Assembly: GCF_036370855.1 (NCBI RefSeq)
Contig: NC_088117.1
Coordinates: 3,534,001-3,598,000, forward strand
Length of the DNA: 64,000 nt
Direction: 5' to 3'
From: Dromaius novaehollandiae
Taxonomy: Eukaryota > Chordata > Aves > Casuariiformes > Dromaiidae
Shown here: positions 24,001-35,919 of the stretch, one piece after another
Layout of the letters: every line of letters starts with the position of its first letter
Position numbering within the stretch: position 1 is the first letter of the stretch
Notes under the pieces: model-generated
Told to the model about the DNA's origin: nothing
The model's input: the letters and a program-made list of their open reading frames with translations, nothing else
Databases searched by the model: none
Program-made: the position numbers and the translations under genes

Positions 24001-27000
24001 TTAACAAGTTACTGCTGCCAGCTCGCTTATTGCTCTTAAGGCGATGTGGTTCTACCTTGCCCATGGAGTGACCAGTTCTTTGACATTGCCAGCAATTGCC
24101 AGGGATCAGCTGTTAACTGTTAAGGCTGGGCAGACCTCGAGATAGCCCTGGCACTGAGAACACAGTCTTTTACAGTCATCTCCCCTGCCTTAACTCAAGT
24201 ATAAGAGTCAGGCCCATCATGTCTTTCATGTTTAATGCTAGAAGCAAAAATCTCTTATTTTTCTAATTTCATGCCTCAGCCCACTGTGATGCCTCAGGTA
24301 AAGCTGAACATTTGGCCAAAACAAGGAGCAGGAGATCAGGCTTACGAGTGACTAGTCCTCTGCTGCTTTCCACCAAGACTATTGAGTGGCAGAGGTGAGT
24401 TCCTGCAGGGAGGCTCTGTGCTTCCCCAAACACTATCCCAGTATGTTCTTTACCAATGTAGCTTCAGGGAACGGGTCTGGAAATACATCGGGATGAGCCT
24501 TATAAGAAAACTTATTGATGTATACTGACAAAAATCACAGCGTTTCCTTTCTCAAATATTTAAAGCTTCAGAAAACAAATAATCACGTTTTCTGATCTTA
24601 ATCATTTCAGCAGCCCATAGTACAGCAGAGAAACATGCACTACGTTTTCCTGTGATGTGGTGTTCTCTACCTCATCTGCTGTACCTGTTCATCATCAGAC
24701 TATGAAAAGAGGACTTCTGGTCCTGGTGGATTCCATGGAAAGAGACAGAGGTTGTCAGTCCCAGAGAACATACACCTTTCCTGATTTTTCTCATTACTAC
24801 TGAAGTGCCTTGAAACCCCATCAAATTGTTCTTGTAGTGATTTTAAAAGTTGGCTACTGGGGCTGTGTTGTGGAAGCAAGTAGGCCCAACTTCTCGGACT
24901 GATTGGACTTTTGCCGTGAGGACACTGCAGGCATTAGTTCCCGGTGTGTGCCTTCATCAGGCCTGAGTGGAAGGTCAATCTGGGAATGGTACCAGCATGA
25001 CCTCGGTTGCCCCATGCCGTTGAGGGGTCCTGACCATCCTGGCTTTGCATTTCAGCAAGTCTGTTGCTGTTTCCTCCTCCTCCCCCTGCAAATCTTTGGG
25101 CAGTGTTGATCCCTGCAGTTGTCACAGCAGCTAAGCAACTTCCTGTGGCATTTTTCTTATTCGGTGGATTAAGAGCAAGGTCCTTTGATGGCCTCCCTCT
25201 CCTGATGACTTTGCCATCAGCAGCCCGCAGTGTCTGCTTACCCGAACATGCTGATGTTAGGCTCAAACTGAACCCTTGCTCTTGCGCCTGCTTTTCCTTG
25301 CCTTCACCTCCTTCAGCTGCCCTGCTTCCCTGGAGCTCCCTGAGGCTGGGGTGATACCTCTGTCTTTGCTTTACTGCTCCTTTTCAGGGAAGAGCAGAGC
25401 CTTTCCCTTGGCGTGCACACATCCTTTTGCTGAGCAGCACTAACTTGCTGGCCTTGTGTGTCAGCTCTGACATTCTGTGTGAGATGCAAAATGTGCCTGA
25501 CCTTGAAAAATTTTCCAGCAGCTCACCAGATGAGTTGCTCAGTGGATTTCTCCTGGAAGACAGAAAAGAGAAGCAGTGGGATAGCAGCATGCTCTGTGCT
25601 TGCAAGAGCCACACCGTAGCCTGACTCAGGAAGAAAACCCTCAGGTGGTTCTTGCAGCTGCCATGTCAGTGTTTTAGCAACATCTATCTAAGTCCTGCTC
25701 ATTTGCAATGTGCTCATAAGAATTAGAAGCACTTTACTAAACAAAAAACTCCACAGGTGACCTCAGAGCCATTAAGGTATTTTAGTACCTCCCTACTATA
25801 TAGGCTGCTAATTTCCCACAGACACCCATCCAACTTAGTCATTTAAACCTTGCTTTAGGAGGAGTCTCAAGAATTTAAACAGAAGCCATTATCTCTCATG
25901 CCTTCCTTACTCTGAGGTGGTGGGAGGACTACAGGAAAACTGAGGAGCCTCATGATAGACCAAGTATTCAAAAGATTTTTTTTTTTTAAGATTAAGAACA
26001 ACTCCAGGAATGTGAAGGCTTTATTAGGATCATTAAGGGTGCAACAACTCCCTGGTGCACCCTTTCCATTTCCATTTTCCACACGTAAAAAGAAGCCTCT
26101 TTCTGAAAAGGAGGGCTGGATTCTGATAGTCTGTAACTCCTGGACTTCTCTGGGTTAAGCCTAAACTTGGTGGAAAAGAAGAAAAAAATCAACTTCCTAG
26201 AGAGTGCTGGCTGCCAAGTCCTGATTTTAAACCCATTGACAATATTTCCTAAATAGTCCCGCACAATCGCATCTCAAACTATTATAAGGAAAGGCTTCAT
26301 CGGGCTATAACTTAAAGGATAAAAAGAAGTGGAGACCCAGCAATCTGAAGGCATTGTCATGCATCTTTACATATCTGAATGCTCAAAAGTATCTGCTTGT
26401 TGGCAGAATACTCTGTTCTCCCTTGCTGCTGTGGGCAGTAGATGCATTTGAAAAGTGGTCAGAAACAATGGGTAGTAATGCAGATGGCTGGAAGGAAACA
26501 TGCAATTAAAAGGAAAGTCTAACAATGTCTAACAGCAGATGCCATGCAGCAGGAAATGCTGAATTATCCCTCTCCTGAATTATCACTCTCCGAGATACTT
26601 TTCTGGAAGAGCTGCTACATGGTTTGGGCTTTGCAGTCCACCTGGAGGTTAATTCTGATGAATTGCCCATGGTGGGAGATGTGGTACGTGACTTTCACTG
26701 TAAGTGAGGATCCCCTTACCCAGCTTCCCTTGAGATGAATGTCTTTGACTTTGGAAGAATTGTGTCTAGCCCAGAAAATTAAATGATGTGAACAATCTTG
26801 CTGACTCCTTTTTCATAGAATTCAGACTTTTCAGGATGGAGGACAGCACAGATTTTGCCTGTAGTATAAATGTATAAATATGCTTCTAGATGCTCTAAAT
26901 ACTGTTTTAGATCTACCTTCCCTGGAACTGTCTCAGTCAAAGAAAAACAGTGTTTGGAAATAACTAGCAGTGGTACCAGCAGTGCTGCCAGCACTGTTTG

Positions 27001-30000
27001 GGACAGCAGGGCTGAGTGGGGCAGGAGCTTTGCAACAACCCACGCGTGAACACGCTGGATCTCTTCCAGAAGCAGAGAGCTAAATGAGCAGTGTGGGGTG
27101 ATTTAGGTGGTTTCTGACCTTTCTTGCAATTTATATATATGGTATGCAGATGCTACTTTGTTTTCCATTGTAAAATGGTGAAAGATCTGTCCTGGAATAC
27201 AAGCACAATCATTAATGCAACTGTCTCTCTGGAGAGATGTCTCGATGGAGCAGCTTTACATAAGGAGTGAGTATTTCTGCACAGGTAATTTTGCAGCTCT
27301 GACAGATCCCACTGCAGCCTGCAGAGATCTCTGTGTTCTCAACCTAGCTTTCCCCCCTTTATTTCCCAGTCACATTATTATGTTAACAAGGGCTGAATCC
27401 AGAAGGGCTCATGGGTTGGTCTGAGCTCCATCCCTGTGACTGTGACCCACAGACATCTTCTGGGCATCCTTGCCAGTGCTCCCTACTAGAGTCAAGCTCA
27501 GCAGTAAAAACAAGGGTCAAGTCAGCTTTGAGCTTCAGCTGGCTGCAAGACAGGGACTAGGGGCAGCTCCACCCAAGTTCAGGTCACTCCCAATATTGAA
27601 GGCACCTCAGACAGGGTTTCATATCCATGGTTGCTCCAGGCTCTGCCATTCGTGGGCATCCTCTGCATCCACTGCTCTTTTTCAGTTCCTCTTTTTACCT
27701 CTTGCCCTGGGGAGCCTGTTAATGTTATCGCCATTGTCTGCAGTGCCCTTGTCTCCCCTCCCTTATCTGATCCCACAGAACAATGCAGTGTAAATTGAAG
27801 ACATCTTTTCCATCTAAGGTCAGAAGGCTTAACCCTTCTAGTGGGGTTACTAAGAGAGGCTGAGACATCATGGTCTTAAAGCCAGTGTAGCAGGATATTC
27901 TGCATTTGTCCTAGCTTCCAAACTGAGTCCAATAGGAACCTAGGCTCCTGCAGCCTGCGTGTCAGAGCACAGCATCCTTCTACCTGGATTAAATGAAATA
28001 CAGCTGCAGTTACACAGCCACAATGAATTTGGCTAGGGAGACATTTTGAATGGAAGTTTTTTGTGTGTCTCTTTGTCCTCAGGTAGAGAAAGGGGCTGGG
28101 GTAACTAGAGATGCTGTTTCTATATGTGAGCCTTTCCTCAGAGCTGTTGACAGCCATGGTTCATGTGAGAAAAGCCCCTCTGCGCTTCACCTGGGCCCTG
28201 GTTTGGCTGCTTGGCTGGGCAGAAGGGTGTTATGTGGTTGTGTGTGCACTCAAGCCGTGGCTCTGTCTGGGTTGCTCTGTCTACAGCTCGGTGCTCTCTG
28301 CTTGGGAGTAAACCACAGTTCAGCTTAGGGTGTTTAGTGGCCTGGCTTTCATACAGGTCGTGAGTAGTTTATATTTGCTTATTGTGGTTCTTGTGTGCTG
28401 GGAATTCGCTTACAAACTTCTTTTAGTTTTGTGCTAGGTTCATAGGTCAGCCCCTAATCTGGTAGGAAACACTGACATTGGAAAGTTTCGTACTTTCTAG
28501 GGGAATATTTTAAAACGTGGCTAATACCATCCTCTGTAGTGTGAGAAGGACCATCAGTGGATGAAGAGTTATCTGTCAGTATTTACAGACCATCCTAAAG
28601 AATGAGATCAGTCCAACTTGTCTGTGGGATAATTTCACAGAAAGCAGCTAAACAACCTGTGTGGGCAGGTTTTGGCCTGCCAGACGTGCAAGGGGAGTTT
28701 GGTGGGAAGGACAAAGCTAAACAACTGGACACAGAGAAACCAACTTCCTTTTCTCGTAAAACAATAGCACGTTGGGCAAAGGTATCTCAGCTGGGGTTAT
28801 AAACTGGTACAGCGAGATGACTTCACATCACCACTTCTCCTGATCAGCAGGGCTCAGCCTGTGCTCAGAAAAGAGCAGTATCAGACCACAGCTGCTGCTC
28901 TTCTTGTGTCTGACTGTGTTAAAAGCAGCTTCACAGAAGTGAGTATCAGTGTCTTTCCTTGTTTATTAGGTCATGATAATGACTATGGCGAGGAAATAAG
29001 AAAGATAATTCCTGTAACCACCCATCCAGTCTGAGTCAAACTAAACTGTATGGTTCTTACATCATTGCCACAAAAAAATCCAGAACTCAGGAGATGATTA
29101 TTTTGGTATTTTTTCCTCAGACTAGCATCAATTTGCTCTTCCAAAGCTGCGTTGGCTGATCAGGGTTAACAGAATTAAAAAGTGTGAAATGTTGCTAAAA
29201 TCCTGGTGATGACTCATAAATACATATACAAAACAATCTGATGATTAATAATGCTAGTTTTATATGACTGCTTTTTCAACCACATTTGTAGGTAAGATCA
29301 GTTAAAATCCTCAAAAGAAATACAGCTCAGAATATCTGTTCATTGGCCTTTAATTTACTAACTATTGACTCGTTCAAGGCTACAGAAGGTGCTGTCAGAT
29401 AGTGCAGTACCTCTTTTTAACTCTCTGGAAATCATTTTGCCTTTCCATTTGTGGTGGTCTGCTGTCTTCTGGCTATGCTGGCAGTTTTATCTCCACTTTC
29501 CTCTCTGGTTCTAGATCCATTTGACTTCTCCTGAGTTTAGGAAGGACACACTAGATGTGAACGAGAAAGGAAAGAGTCAGACATGTCTGCAGGTAAAGTT
29601 CATTCCCCGACCTAAACTGGAAGTCTCATTCAGGATGTCAGAGTAGTTTGGCTGGGATCATTAGTGACCTGCTCCACTCGTGAAATGATGCCTGGGAAGC
29701 AACAACAATACATCTGATCCAGTAAGTCATAGCCAGATTTGTTACCAGCTGATGGTCTACTCGGAATGAGTGTCATGGTCTCTGTTTAATCTCTAATGGA
29801 CAACCATGTAATTACAAAGGGCTTGTTACAAGGAGGCTCATTGACAAAGAGAGGCCAAAGCACAGAGAATCTGCCAAATCTGTCTACCATCTGACCTGTC
29901 CCAGCAGAACTACGTTCATGGGCTTTGGCTAAAGAAAAGCACTGGAGATGCAGGAAGGTCCCCAGTAGGGAGCTGTTCAGGGGATATTTGAAGACATCAG

Positions 30001-31880
30001 ATTCTAGGACCTCAGATTCACCTTCTTTACTGGTACTATATCTAAGTAGAAGTGTTTACAGTTGCAGATGCTTGTGGTCTGACTGCTGGCTATGGGGGAT
30101 CACCGTATCTTCTGGACGCCACAGGAGTTTTGGACTGTGCACTGTAACCTGTTGTAGGAGCTGCTTGGTCTGATCTTCTGGTTTGGCCTATGTGAGGGAA
30201 GTCAAAGGTTTGCTGTCCTTAACTATCCTGTTAGCTAGATGAATCCCTGCAGATTTTGGGGCCCCCTACAAGAGGAACATAGATCACTGTCCTTTCAGTG
30301 GAGCTCAGAAGTTTCTTGTAAAAAGCTAGTAATTGCAACAAGTCAAACACACAGTTTAGGTCATCCCTGACCTACTGCCCCCAAACCTTTATTGCTGCCT
30401 TTGTGTGATGCAGTTTGGAGTGCGTGAGAGTTCTGGGTCAGTGGCCAGCCTTAGAAGGGTGGATTCCCCAGCTTGTTTGTCAGTTGTGCCACCTTCCAAG
30501 TGGAAGAATCAGGAGAGAGGTGCTTCCAAGGAGCCTGAGGGAAAGTGGTCTTTGGTGTTGCAGTGGGCCCTTTAGGGCTGGAATGAAAATAAATGCTGGC
30601 TGGCCCCTACCAGCTCCCTTTTAAAAATCTTTTTAGTTGTAAAGAGGCCCAAGTTATTATCCAACAAAGAGGAAAATTGGCCTTGAGTAGCAGGATGACA
30701 CAGTCCTGCTCCTCAGCCCCTTTGTTCTAGCAATATACAGCCCAGAAGAATGGGATGCTGCAGCAGTGAGACCACTGGAGATGCTCCTTGGAGTCGCCAC
30801 TTGCAGTGCAAGAAGGGCTCAGTGATGGCTCACATATTCTGGATTTTTCTTTATGCCCAACTAGCTGGAATGAGCATATTGGACAAAAGAGCCTGGCCTC
30901 ATTTTCATCCTGGCTTCACAAAGTAATTGCAGACCTTCATGTGCTGCTGCTACTACTTCCATTGTCGAAGAATGAGATTTTGTCAGTGTATCAGTGGCTT
31001 AGCTATGTTGTAGGACCTGTTGCTGCTGCTTAAATGTGAGCTGAAAAAGTTGTCCTCTGCGTGAGTTTCTGCCCTGCCAACCCTGAGGCAGGTCACTTTG
31101 CACCCCAGAGCCTGCTCTTCATTTTCTTTTGTTTTTCAGAGTCTGTCTGAGTCCCAGACTCTCTGATATTCTCTCTGATATTCTCACAGGTCCTGCTCCC
31201 CTCTCAGTTCAGGCTTGGAGAACTCTTCTTTAAACCCTACTTCTTTCATACAGCCTTTAACCATCTTTGCCCTATTTGTCATTTTTTGTACAAGCAGAGT
31301 TGTCTGAAAAGAAAGCAGAAGAGAAAGATGATGTGTCTGAGGACCTGCCTCTTCATTAAAAGCATTTTGCAGAACAGTGGACTACTCGAGAAGCAGATCA
31401 ATGCCCTAGCCTGCAGGTCTGTTTCAGCGTACAGGTACCTATGTTACATGGTAGTCTTGTGTATACATTTTATTGGCATGTCCATCTCATAGTCCTGACT
31501 AGCAAAGTGCACAATAGCCCAATTAATTTTCACGCAAAACCCTTAGGAGACTCTAGCAATCTTGCTAACTGCTTCTTGCCTTTTTACGTGGACATTATCT
31601 GCCTTAGTAAATTGAAGCAGGAGCTTATGCTTCCTCCTAACCTAGGCAGGAGGGTCTCAAGGCTATGGATTTAAGCGCCCATCTGGGGAGCTACTGAGCT
31701 TGCACAGATCCCACAGACCTCACTGGGGGTGGGGGAAATACTCTGTCTTCATGGGGACCTGGGCATGGGTTAAGGCCCCATGCCCATGTCAGACAGGCTA
31801 GGGAAGAGCAGGAAGCTGGGTGGCTTAAGGGAGGGGTGCAGGGGGAAGGACCCTCCTTGGGAATGTTGGGACCCCGATTG
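21001..31880. other. Noncoding interval downstream of NELFB
   Basis: About 11 kb of ordinary composition. I see no frame longer than about 110 residues, no recognisable exon series, no CpG island and no identifiable transposon family. A perfect hairpin at 23428-23466 is listed separately. Two 13-bp tandem copies of a CTCTCTGATATT-like unit lie near 31160-31186. Confidence 0.6.
23428..23466. repeat. Perfect 12-bp inverted repeat
   Basis: AATGCAGAGAAA (23428-23439) and TTTCTCTGCATT (23455-23466) are exact reverse complements with a 15-nt T-rich loop. The stem does not extend far beyond one wobble pair, so it is too short for a typical microRNA precursor. Confidence 0.92.
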
Positions 31881-31889
31881 GCCTGTCCT

Positions 31890-32412
31890 CAGAACGCTCA
31901 GTGTCCTGGCACGCTGGGGCTGGATGCTTAGTATCCCAAGGTACTGGAGTAGAACGCTTGGGGTGGACGACTTGGCGGGACCCTGGGGAGGCAGAACAGT
32001 GTCCCAGTGCACCAGGGGCTGGAACCACTTGGTGGCCCAACGTCCAAGGGGTGGAATGTGTGGCATCCTGCTGTTCCAGGGATGGAACGCTTGATGTCCT
32101 GGCATTCCCGTGTGGAACACTCAGTGTCTCAGCAGCCTGCTGGAATACTCGGTGTCCCAATGTGCCAAGGGTGGAATGCTCGGTGTTCCAGGGCAGAACT
32201 CTTGGTGTCTTGGTGGGATGCCATGGAGAGGGAGAATGCTCAGTGTCTCTGTGTCCCACCGTTCCCAGGGCACAACCCTTAGTGTCCCGGTATTCTGGGC
32301 TGGAATGCTCGTTGTCTGTGTGTCCTGGCGTTCCAACAGTGGAACGCTTGGTCTCCCACCATTCCAGGGGTGGAATGCTCCGTGTCCACCGTTCCGGGGC
32401 CGGAACCATCCC
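31890..32412. repeat. Minisatellite, about 28-40 bp imperfect units
   Basis: Roughly fifteen degenerate units share a core close to GGAATGCTCGGTGTC followed by a variable CCCA..TTCC..GGGGT tail. Unit length varies from about 23 to 40 bp, so frame shifts between units. The repeated sequence leaves long open frames on both strands (194-199 codons), which I regard as a by-product. It abuts a CpG-rich segment on the right. Confidence 0.88.
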
Positions 32413-32660
32413 TGTGTGTCCCCCGCTGGTTCCAGGCGGCCTCCCGCCGTTCCGTCCCCGCCGCCCGCCCGCCGGAGGGGCCCTTCAGCACCACGGCTAG
32501 TTCCGCCCTGCGGCCGGCGCGGGCGCTCCTGCCTCTCCCCGCAGCCGCGGGGCTGGTGCCGGCGGCTCCCTGCCGGGTCCTGGGGGCTGTTCCCGGCGCA
32601 GGGCCTCCGGCTGCACTCGGTGCTCCCTGTTTAATGGAGCCGGAAGGGAGGAGCTAAGCA
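32380..32660. promoter_or_regulatory. Isolated CpG island
   Basis: Very GC-rich sequence with many CpG dinucleotides, including GCGGCCGGCGCGGGCG near 32510, bounded by AT-rich DNA on the right. An ETS-type CCGGAAG lies at about 32640. It could be an unassigned promoter, or simply a GC-rich flank of the minisatellite. No adjoining gene was recognised. Confidence 0.5.
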
Positions 32661-32699
32661 GGGAGAATAAGAAAGTGGCCTGGTACGCACGGGACGGGG

Positions 32700-35200
32700 C
32701 TGCTATTGCTTGTAGGCCCAAAGCCGCCCTGAGAGCTCTGGTCCGTGGTGCAGTGTGGGGTGCTCTCAGATCAGTGCTGCTTCTCTAGCCACCAGCTAGC
32801 ACTCGTGGGATAAAATGCCTGATGAAGAGAAACAATAGCCAGGTCTTTTCTTCTTCTATTCCTGAGGACTGGAGCAGATTTCCAAAAATCCAAATTGGCA
32901 TAAGCGCGCTTCAGTCAGACGTGGCCACTGTCCCCCAAGCACACTCTCCAGTGTATTTAGCAATATCTAACTGTACGTAATCCCTAAACAAACATAACTG
33001 TCATTCCTAGTGGCAAGGTGAAGCAGATCAAAGGAGAAATATTTCATTTGCCTGAGATAGTTCTCTGGAACAAAACTAACTGTGATTTTCAGTAGAGTTG
33101 ATCAAATTACTCACTGGAAGTGTTCTCTGCAAAATAAGACTTTTTAATTACTTTTTTGAATTATTTGTGAATTAACTTCTTGCTTGTGACTAGTCACTAA
33201 GCTGTTTGGAAACCCTCTGTCATATTAAGAGTTTTGATAATAACTCACGGATTATCAGCTTTCTGCCTTACATAGCATTAAGAATGAACTGGTGAAATTT
33301 TAAACTGGAGTCTAAAATTGTTTAAAATTCAGGTAACTTTTTAAGGACTTAAGAAAATTTTCAGACCTAGACAGTTTTTGCTTGAATATTCCAGATGGCA
33401 AAGAGCAGAGGCAGCATGGTTAAATGTACAATCCGTTGGGATTTTCAAAGGAACATTAGTCAATGAAGCTGTAACATTCAGCAACAAGCAGATCTTTTTT
33501 TTTTTCCCATTTTTTTGAAAGTGTATTCATAAGATGCAGCACCTGATATAAAATTAGAACTAAGTTGTAATGTGTTATCCAGCCAGTCTTACCCCAGGAA
33601 TTTCTTTCTTTGATTATGCAGAAAAAGCTGCTCTTCCCTGGAACAAAGGAGTTACTTCTCTTTATTCATTCAAATTGCATATGTATAAAATATCAGTGTT
33701 GTCTTTAGTCTAAAATCCCTCACTGTATGACTTGCACCGTACATCAAAACCTATCTCCTGCAGCCTGGCAACTGCCTCTGTTGCTATAGAAACATGGTTC
33801 CACTATCCTTTCATGGTGAACTTCAAGTATTCCCATTTTTGTAGTTGCTAGAACACCTCCAGTTCTTGTTTATTTCATTCACTTACTCACACACGTTCGT
33901 AAGACCTCCTCCTAAATTAGGGAGTTATTCAGCTCTTCTGGATCCATAAATGAAAGAAGAACATTAGTTAGCTGAAGAAAAGTCACACAATACTTAGAGC
34001 TGCACATTTGACTGGGACGTTGTTACTAGTATTGGGTTTATTTAACGTGCAGACATATTGAGTAATTAGCATCCCTTAATATGCATTAAATTTATCTTTC
34101 TGTATTTAATATAAAACTATCAAATACATGGCTCCTGTGCACTTGCCTGCGATTACATTCGAAAGGGCAAAAGTTTCTGAGGAATGTCTAACCTCAAGTG
34201 TTGAACCTGCAGGTACCATAACCTGAGTTAGCTAAGGAAAAACTTCCTCATGGTAAGTTTATTGCAAAATTGTGTTTTATGTGGCTGTTGTGCCTGTCCT
34301 CGAAGTATCACATTGACCAGTGTGTCAGACAATATACTGTGTTACATCGCAAGCCTAGCAGTTTATGTATTTACATAGGTGCTGTAGAGTTAAGGGTCAT
34401 GAGTCACTATATTTGCCCCTCATCTGGGCCTGCTCTTCTGTAATGCTCCATTAAGTAAAGTTAAATTGTTTTATCTGCCCTCTCATTTCTAGATATTCCT
34501 GACATTTAAATAATTGTTGAGGGCTTCCTGTTTCACTCATGGTAAAGTTTCACTAAAATAGCATGAATTTTGTGTAAAATGCTCTCAGAAACAGAAGATA
34601 GATATAGATAAGGGTTGATTTTAAACAATGAAAAAAGGGGTGGTTATTTTTTTGTTCCTTATATACAGGTGTCTAAACAAGGCTGGATTATGGCTTTATC
34701 CTGCTAGAAATATGAGGCAAGTGTATGGTATAGAGTCCTGAGGCTCTCCAAAGGTGAAGGGGGGGGGGGCACTTAAATGCGCTAGTGTCACAAACAAATC
34801 TCAGTTGAACAAGTTCCTACACTGCTAAAAAGAAAGAGGTCAAGGGGCTGGGAGAGGAGCTGGAGTGTGGAAAAGACTGGAAGCTGTGGCACCAGGACTT
34901 TCCTGCACCTCATGTACCCCTCCAGAGCTTTACCATGGGGGAATAGCAGCTGAAGAGTTAGATAAGGAGTAACGGCACAGGGAAGAAAATAAGAATGTGA
35001 AAAAAGCAAGCAGAAGAAAAGATTTCCCAGCTGCAAAACACTCAGTAACACTCAAAATCAACATTGGCTCCCTGCAGCCCAAAATCCCAAGATACTGGAA
35101 AGAGACAGCTAGGAGAATCCCTAGTCATTGACTGGGGGTTTTAATTTATTCTTTACAGCTAGACAGGGCTCCCGTTCCAGGCTTGCGGGCACGGCAGCCA
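32700..35200. other. AT-rich noncoding interval
   Basis: No gene-like frame of note. It contains several T and A tracts and an 11-G homopolymer at 34759-34769. Nothing in it matches a repeat family that I can name. Confidence 0.6.
34759..34769 (+). repeat. Poly-G run (11 G)
   Basis: An uninterrupted run of eleven G. Such runs are length-polymorphic and prone to sequencing error. Confidence 0.9.
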
Positions 35201-35217
35201 ACTCTTCCCCACCGCAG

Positions 35218-35264
35218 CCAATCAAAGGGGCGCTGCCGAAGCTGGGCTGCTCCTGTGATAAAAG
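35218..35264 (+). promoter_or_regulatory. CCAAT box plus TATA-like element
   Basis: A canonical NF-Y site (AGCCAATCA; CCAAT at 35218-35222) lies beside GGGGCG, with GATAAAAG at 35257-35264 about 35 nt downstream. The spacing matches a focused pol II promoter and predicts initiation near 35288-35296. It precedes the microprotein ORF at 35591. Confidence 0.55.
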
Positions 35265-35590
35265 TGTAGGAAGCTCATGGCTGCAGAGTAATGCAGACAA
35301 AGCAGGAGTGAGAGGCAGACAAAAAGAAAGGAGCCTCAGAGGATGTAATCCACCCTGTTAAAGGAAACGCTGTAACCTCTACAGCTGTGTTTATGCTGCT
35401 TCATGCAATAGGCACCAGCCTCTCATCCCTCGGGAGATTTTTTACAGCATTAATTCATTCTGCACGAACCCAGCCAGCAAGGCTCCTCTTCAGCAGCGAG
35501 CTTTTCCATCCCTCCATCTCCCCCCGTCTCCGAGAGCCCTGCCAGCAGGAACTGCACCCCTCCAGCTGACCTTCCACCGCTCTGGATCAA

Positions 35591-35764
35591 ATGTCTCCTG
35601 TACCCAATGAAGCAGACCCCGAAGTGCCACGAATGGACCCCAGGATTCTTATTTTCCTCCTGTATGTGATGATCCTCCATGAGCTGGTCAGTGGCTGGAT
35701 GGAGTACCAAAAGCAAGTAGCCAAGCCGAAGAAGCAAGCGGGTCCGGTCTGGTCTTCTAGGTGA
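35591..35764 (+). CDS. Candidate 57-residue one-pass membrane microprotein (or first coding exon)
   Basis: ATG at 35591, in-frame stop TGA at 35762-35764, and an in-frame stop eight codons upstream. Residues 1-17 are acidic and polar, residues 18-36 (ILIFLLYVMILHELVSGWM) can span a membrane, and the tail is basic (KQVAKPKKQAG). The sequence TCTAG at 35756-35760 is followed by a perfect donor (gtgagc). The ORF may therefore be read through to the stop or spliced after the second base of codon 57 into a longer protein. I found no second exon and do not recognise the family. The start context is poor (C at -3, T at +4). The leader carries a minimal ATG-TAA at 35343-35348 and a longer upstream frame at 35393-35569, both expected to dampen translation. 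Support is the promoter, the membrane segment and the donor; conservation is unknown. Confidence 0.35.
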   Translation: MSPVPNEADPEVPRMDPRILIFLLYVMILHELVSGWMEYQKQVAKPKKQAGPVWSSR

Positions 35765-35874
35765 GCTAATGCGTATTACGTTTTCAAAAGGTGGATAGCT
35801 CAGTTCTTGATGCAGGTGTGTTTTGATGGGGATGATTGCCTTTTATATACATATATCAGTCCTTACAAATGTGT

Positions 35875-35902
35875 GCATGTATATGTGTATATATATACAT
35901 GC
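35875..35902. repeat. AT-rich palindromic microsatellite
   Basis: GCATGTATAT (35875-35884) and ATATACATGC (35893-35902) are exact reverse complements within a TA/TG-rich tract from about 35840 to 35920. It is low-complexity DNA likely to vary in length. Confidence 0.85.
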
Positions 35903-35919
35903 GGATATACACATGTAGG

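Noticed and set aside
31825-32409. 194-codon minus frame and 199-codon plus frame over the same interval
   Set aside because: Both follow from the minisatellite; unit lengths vary and break any consistent protein repeat.
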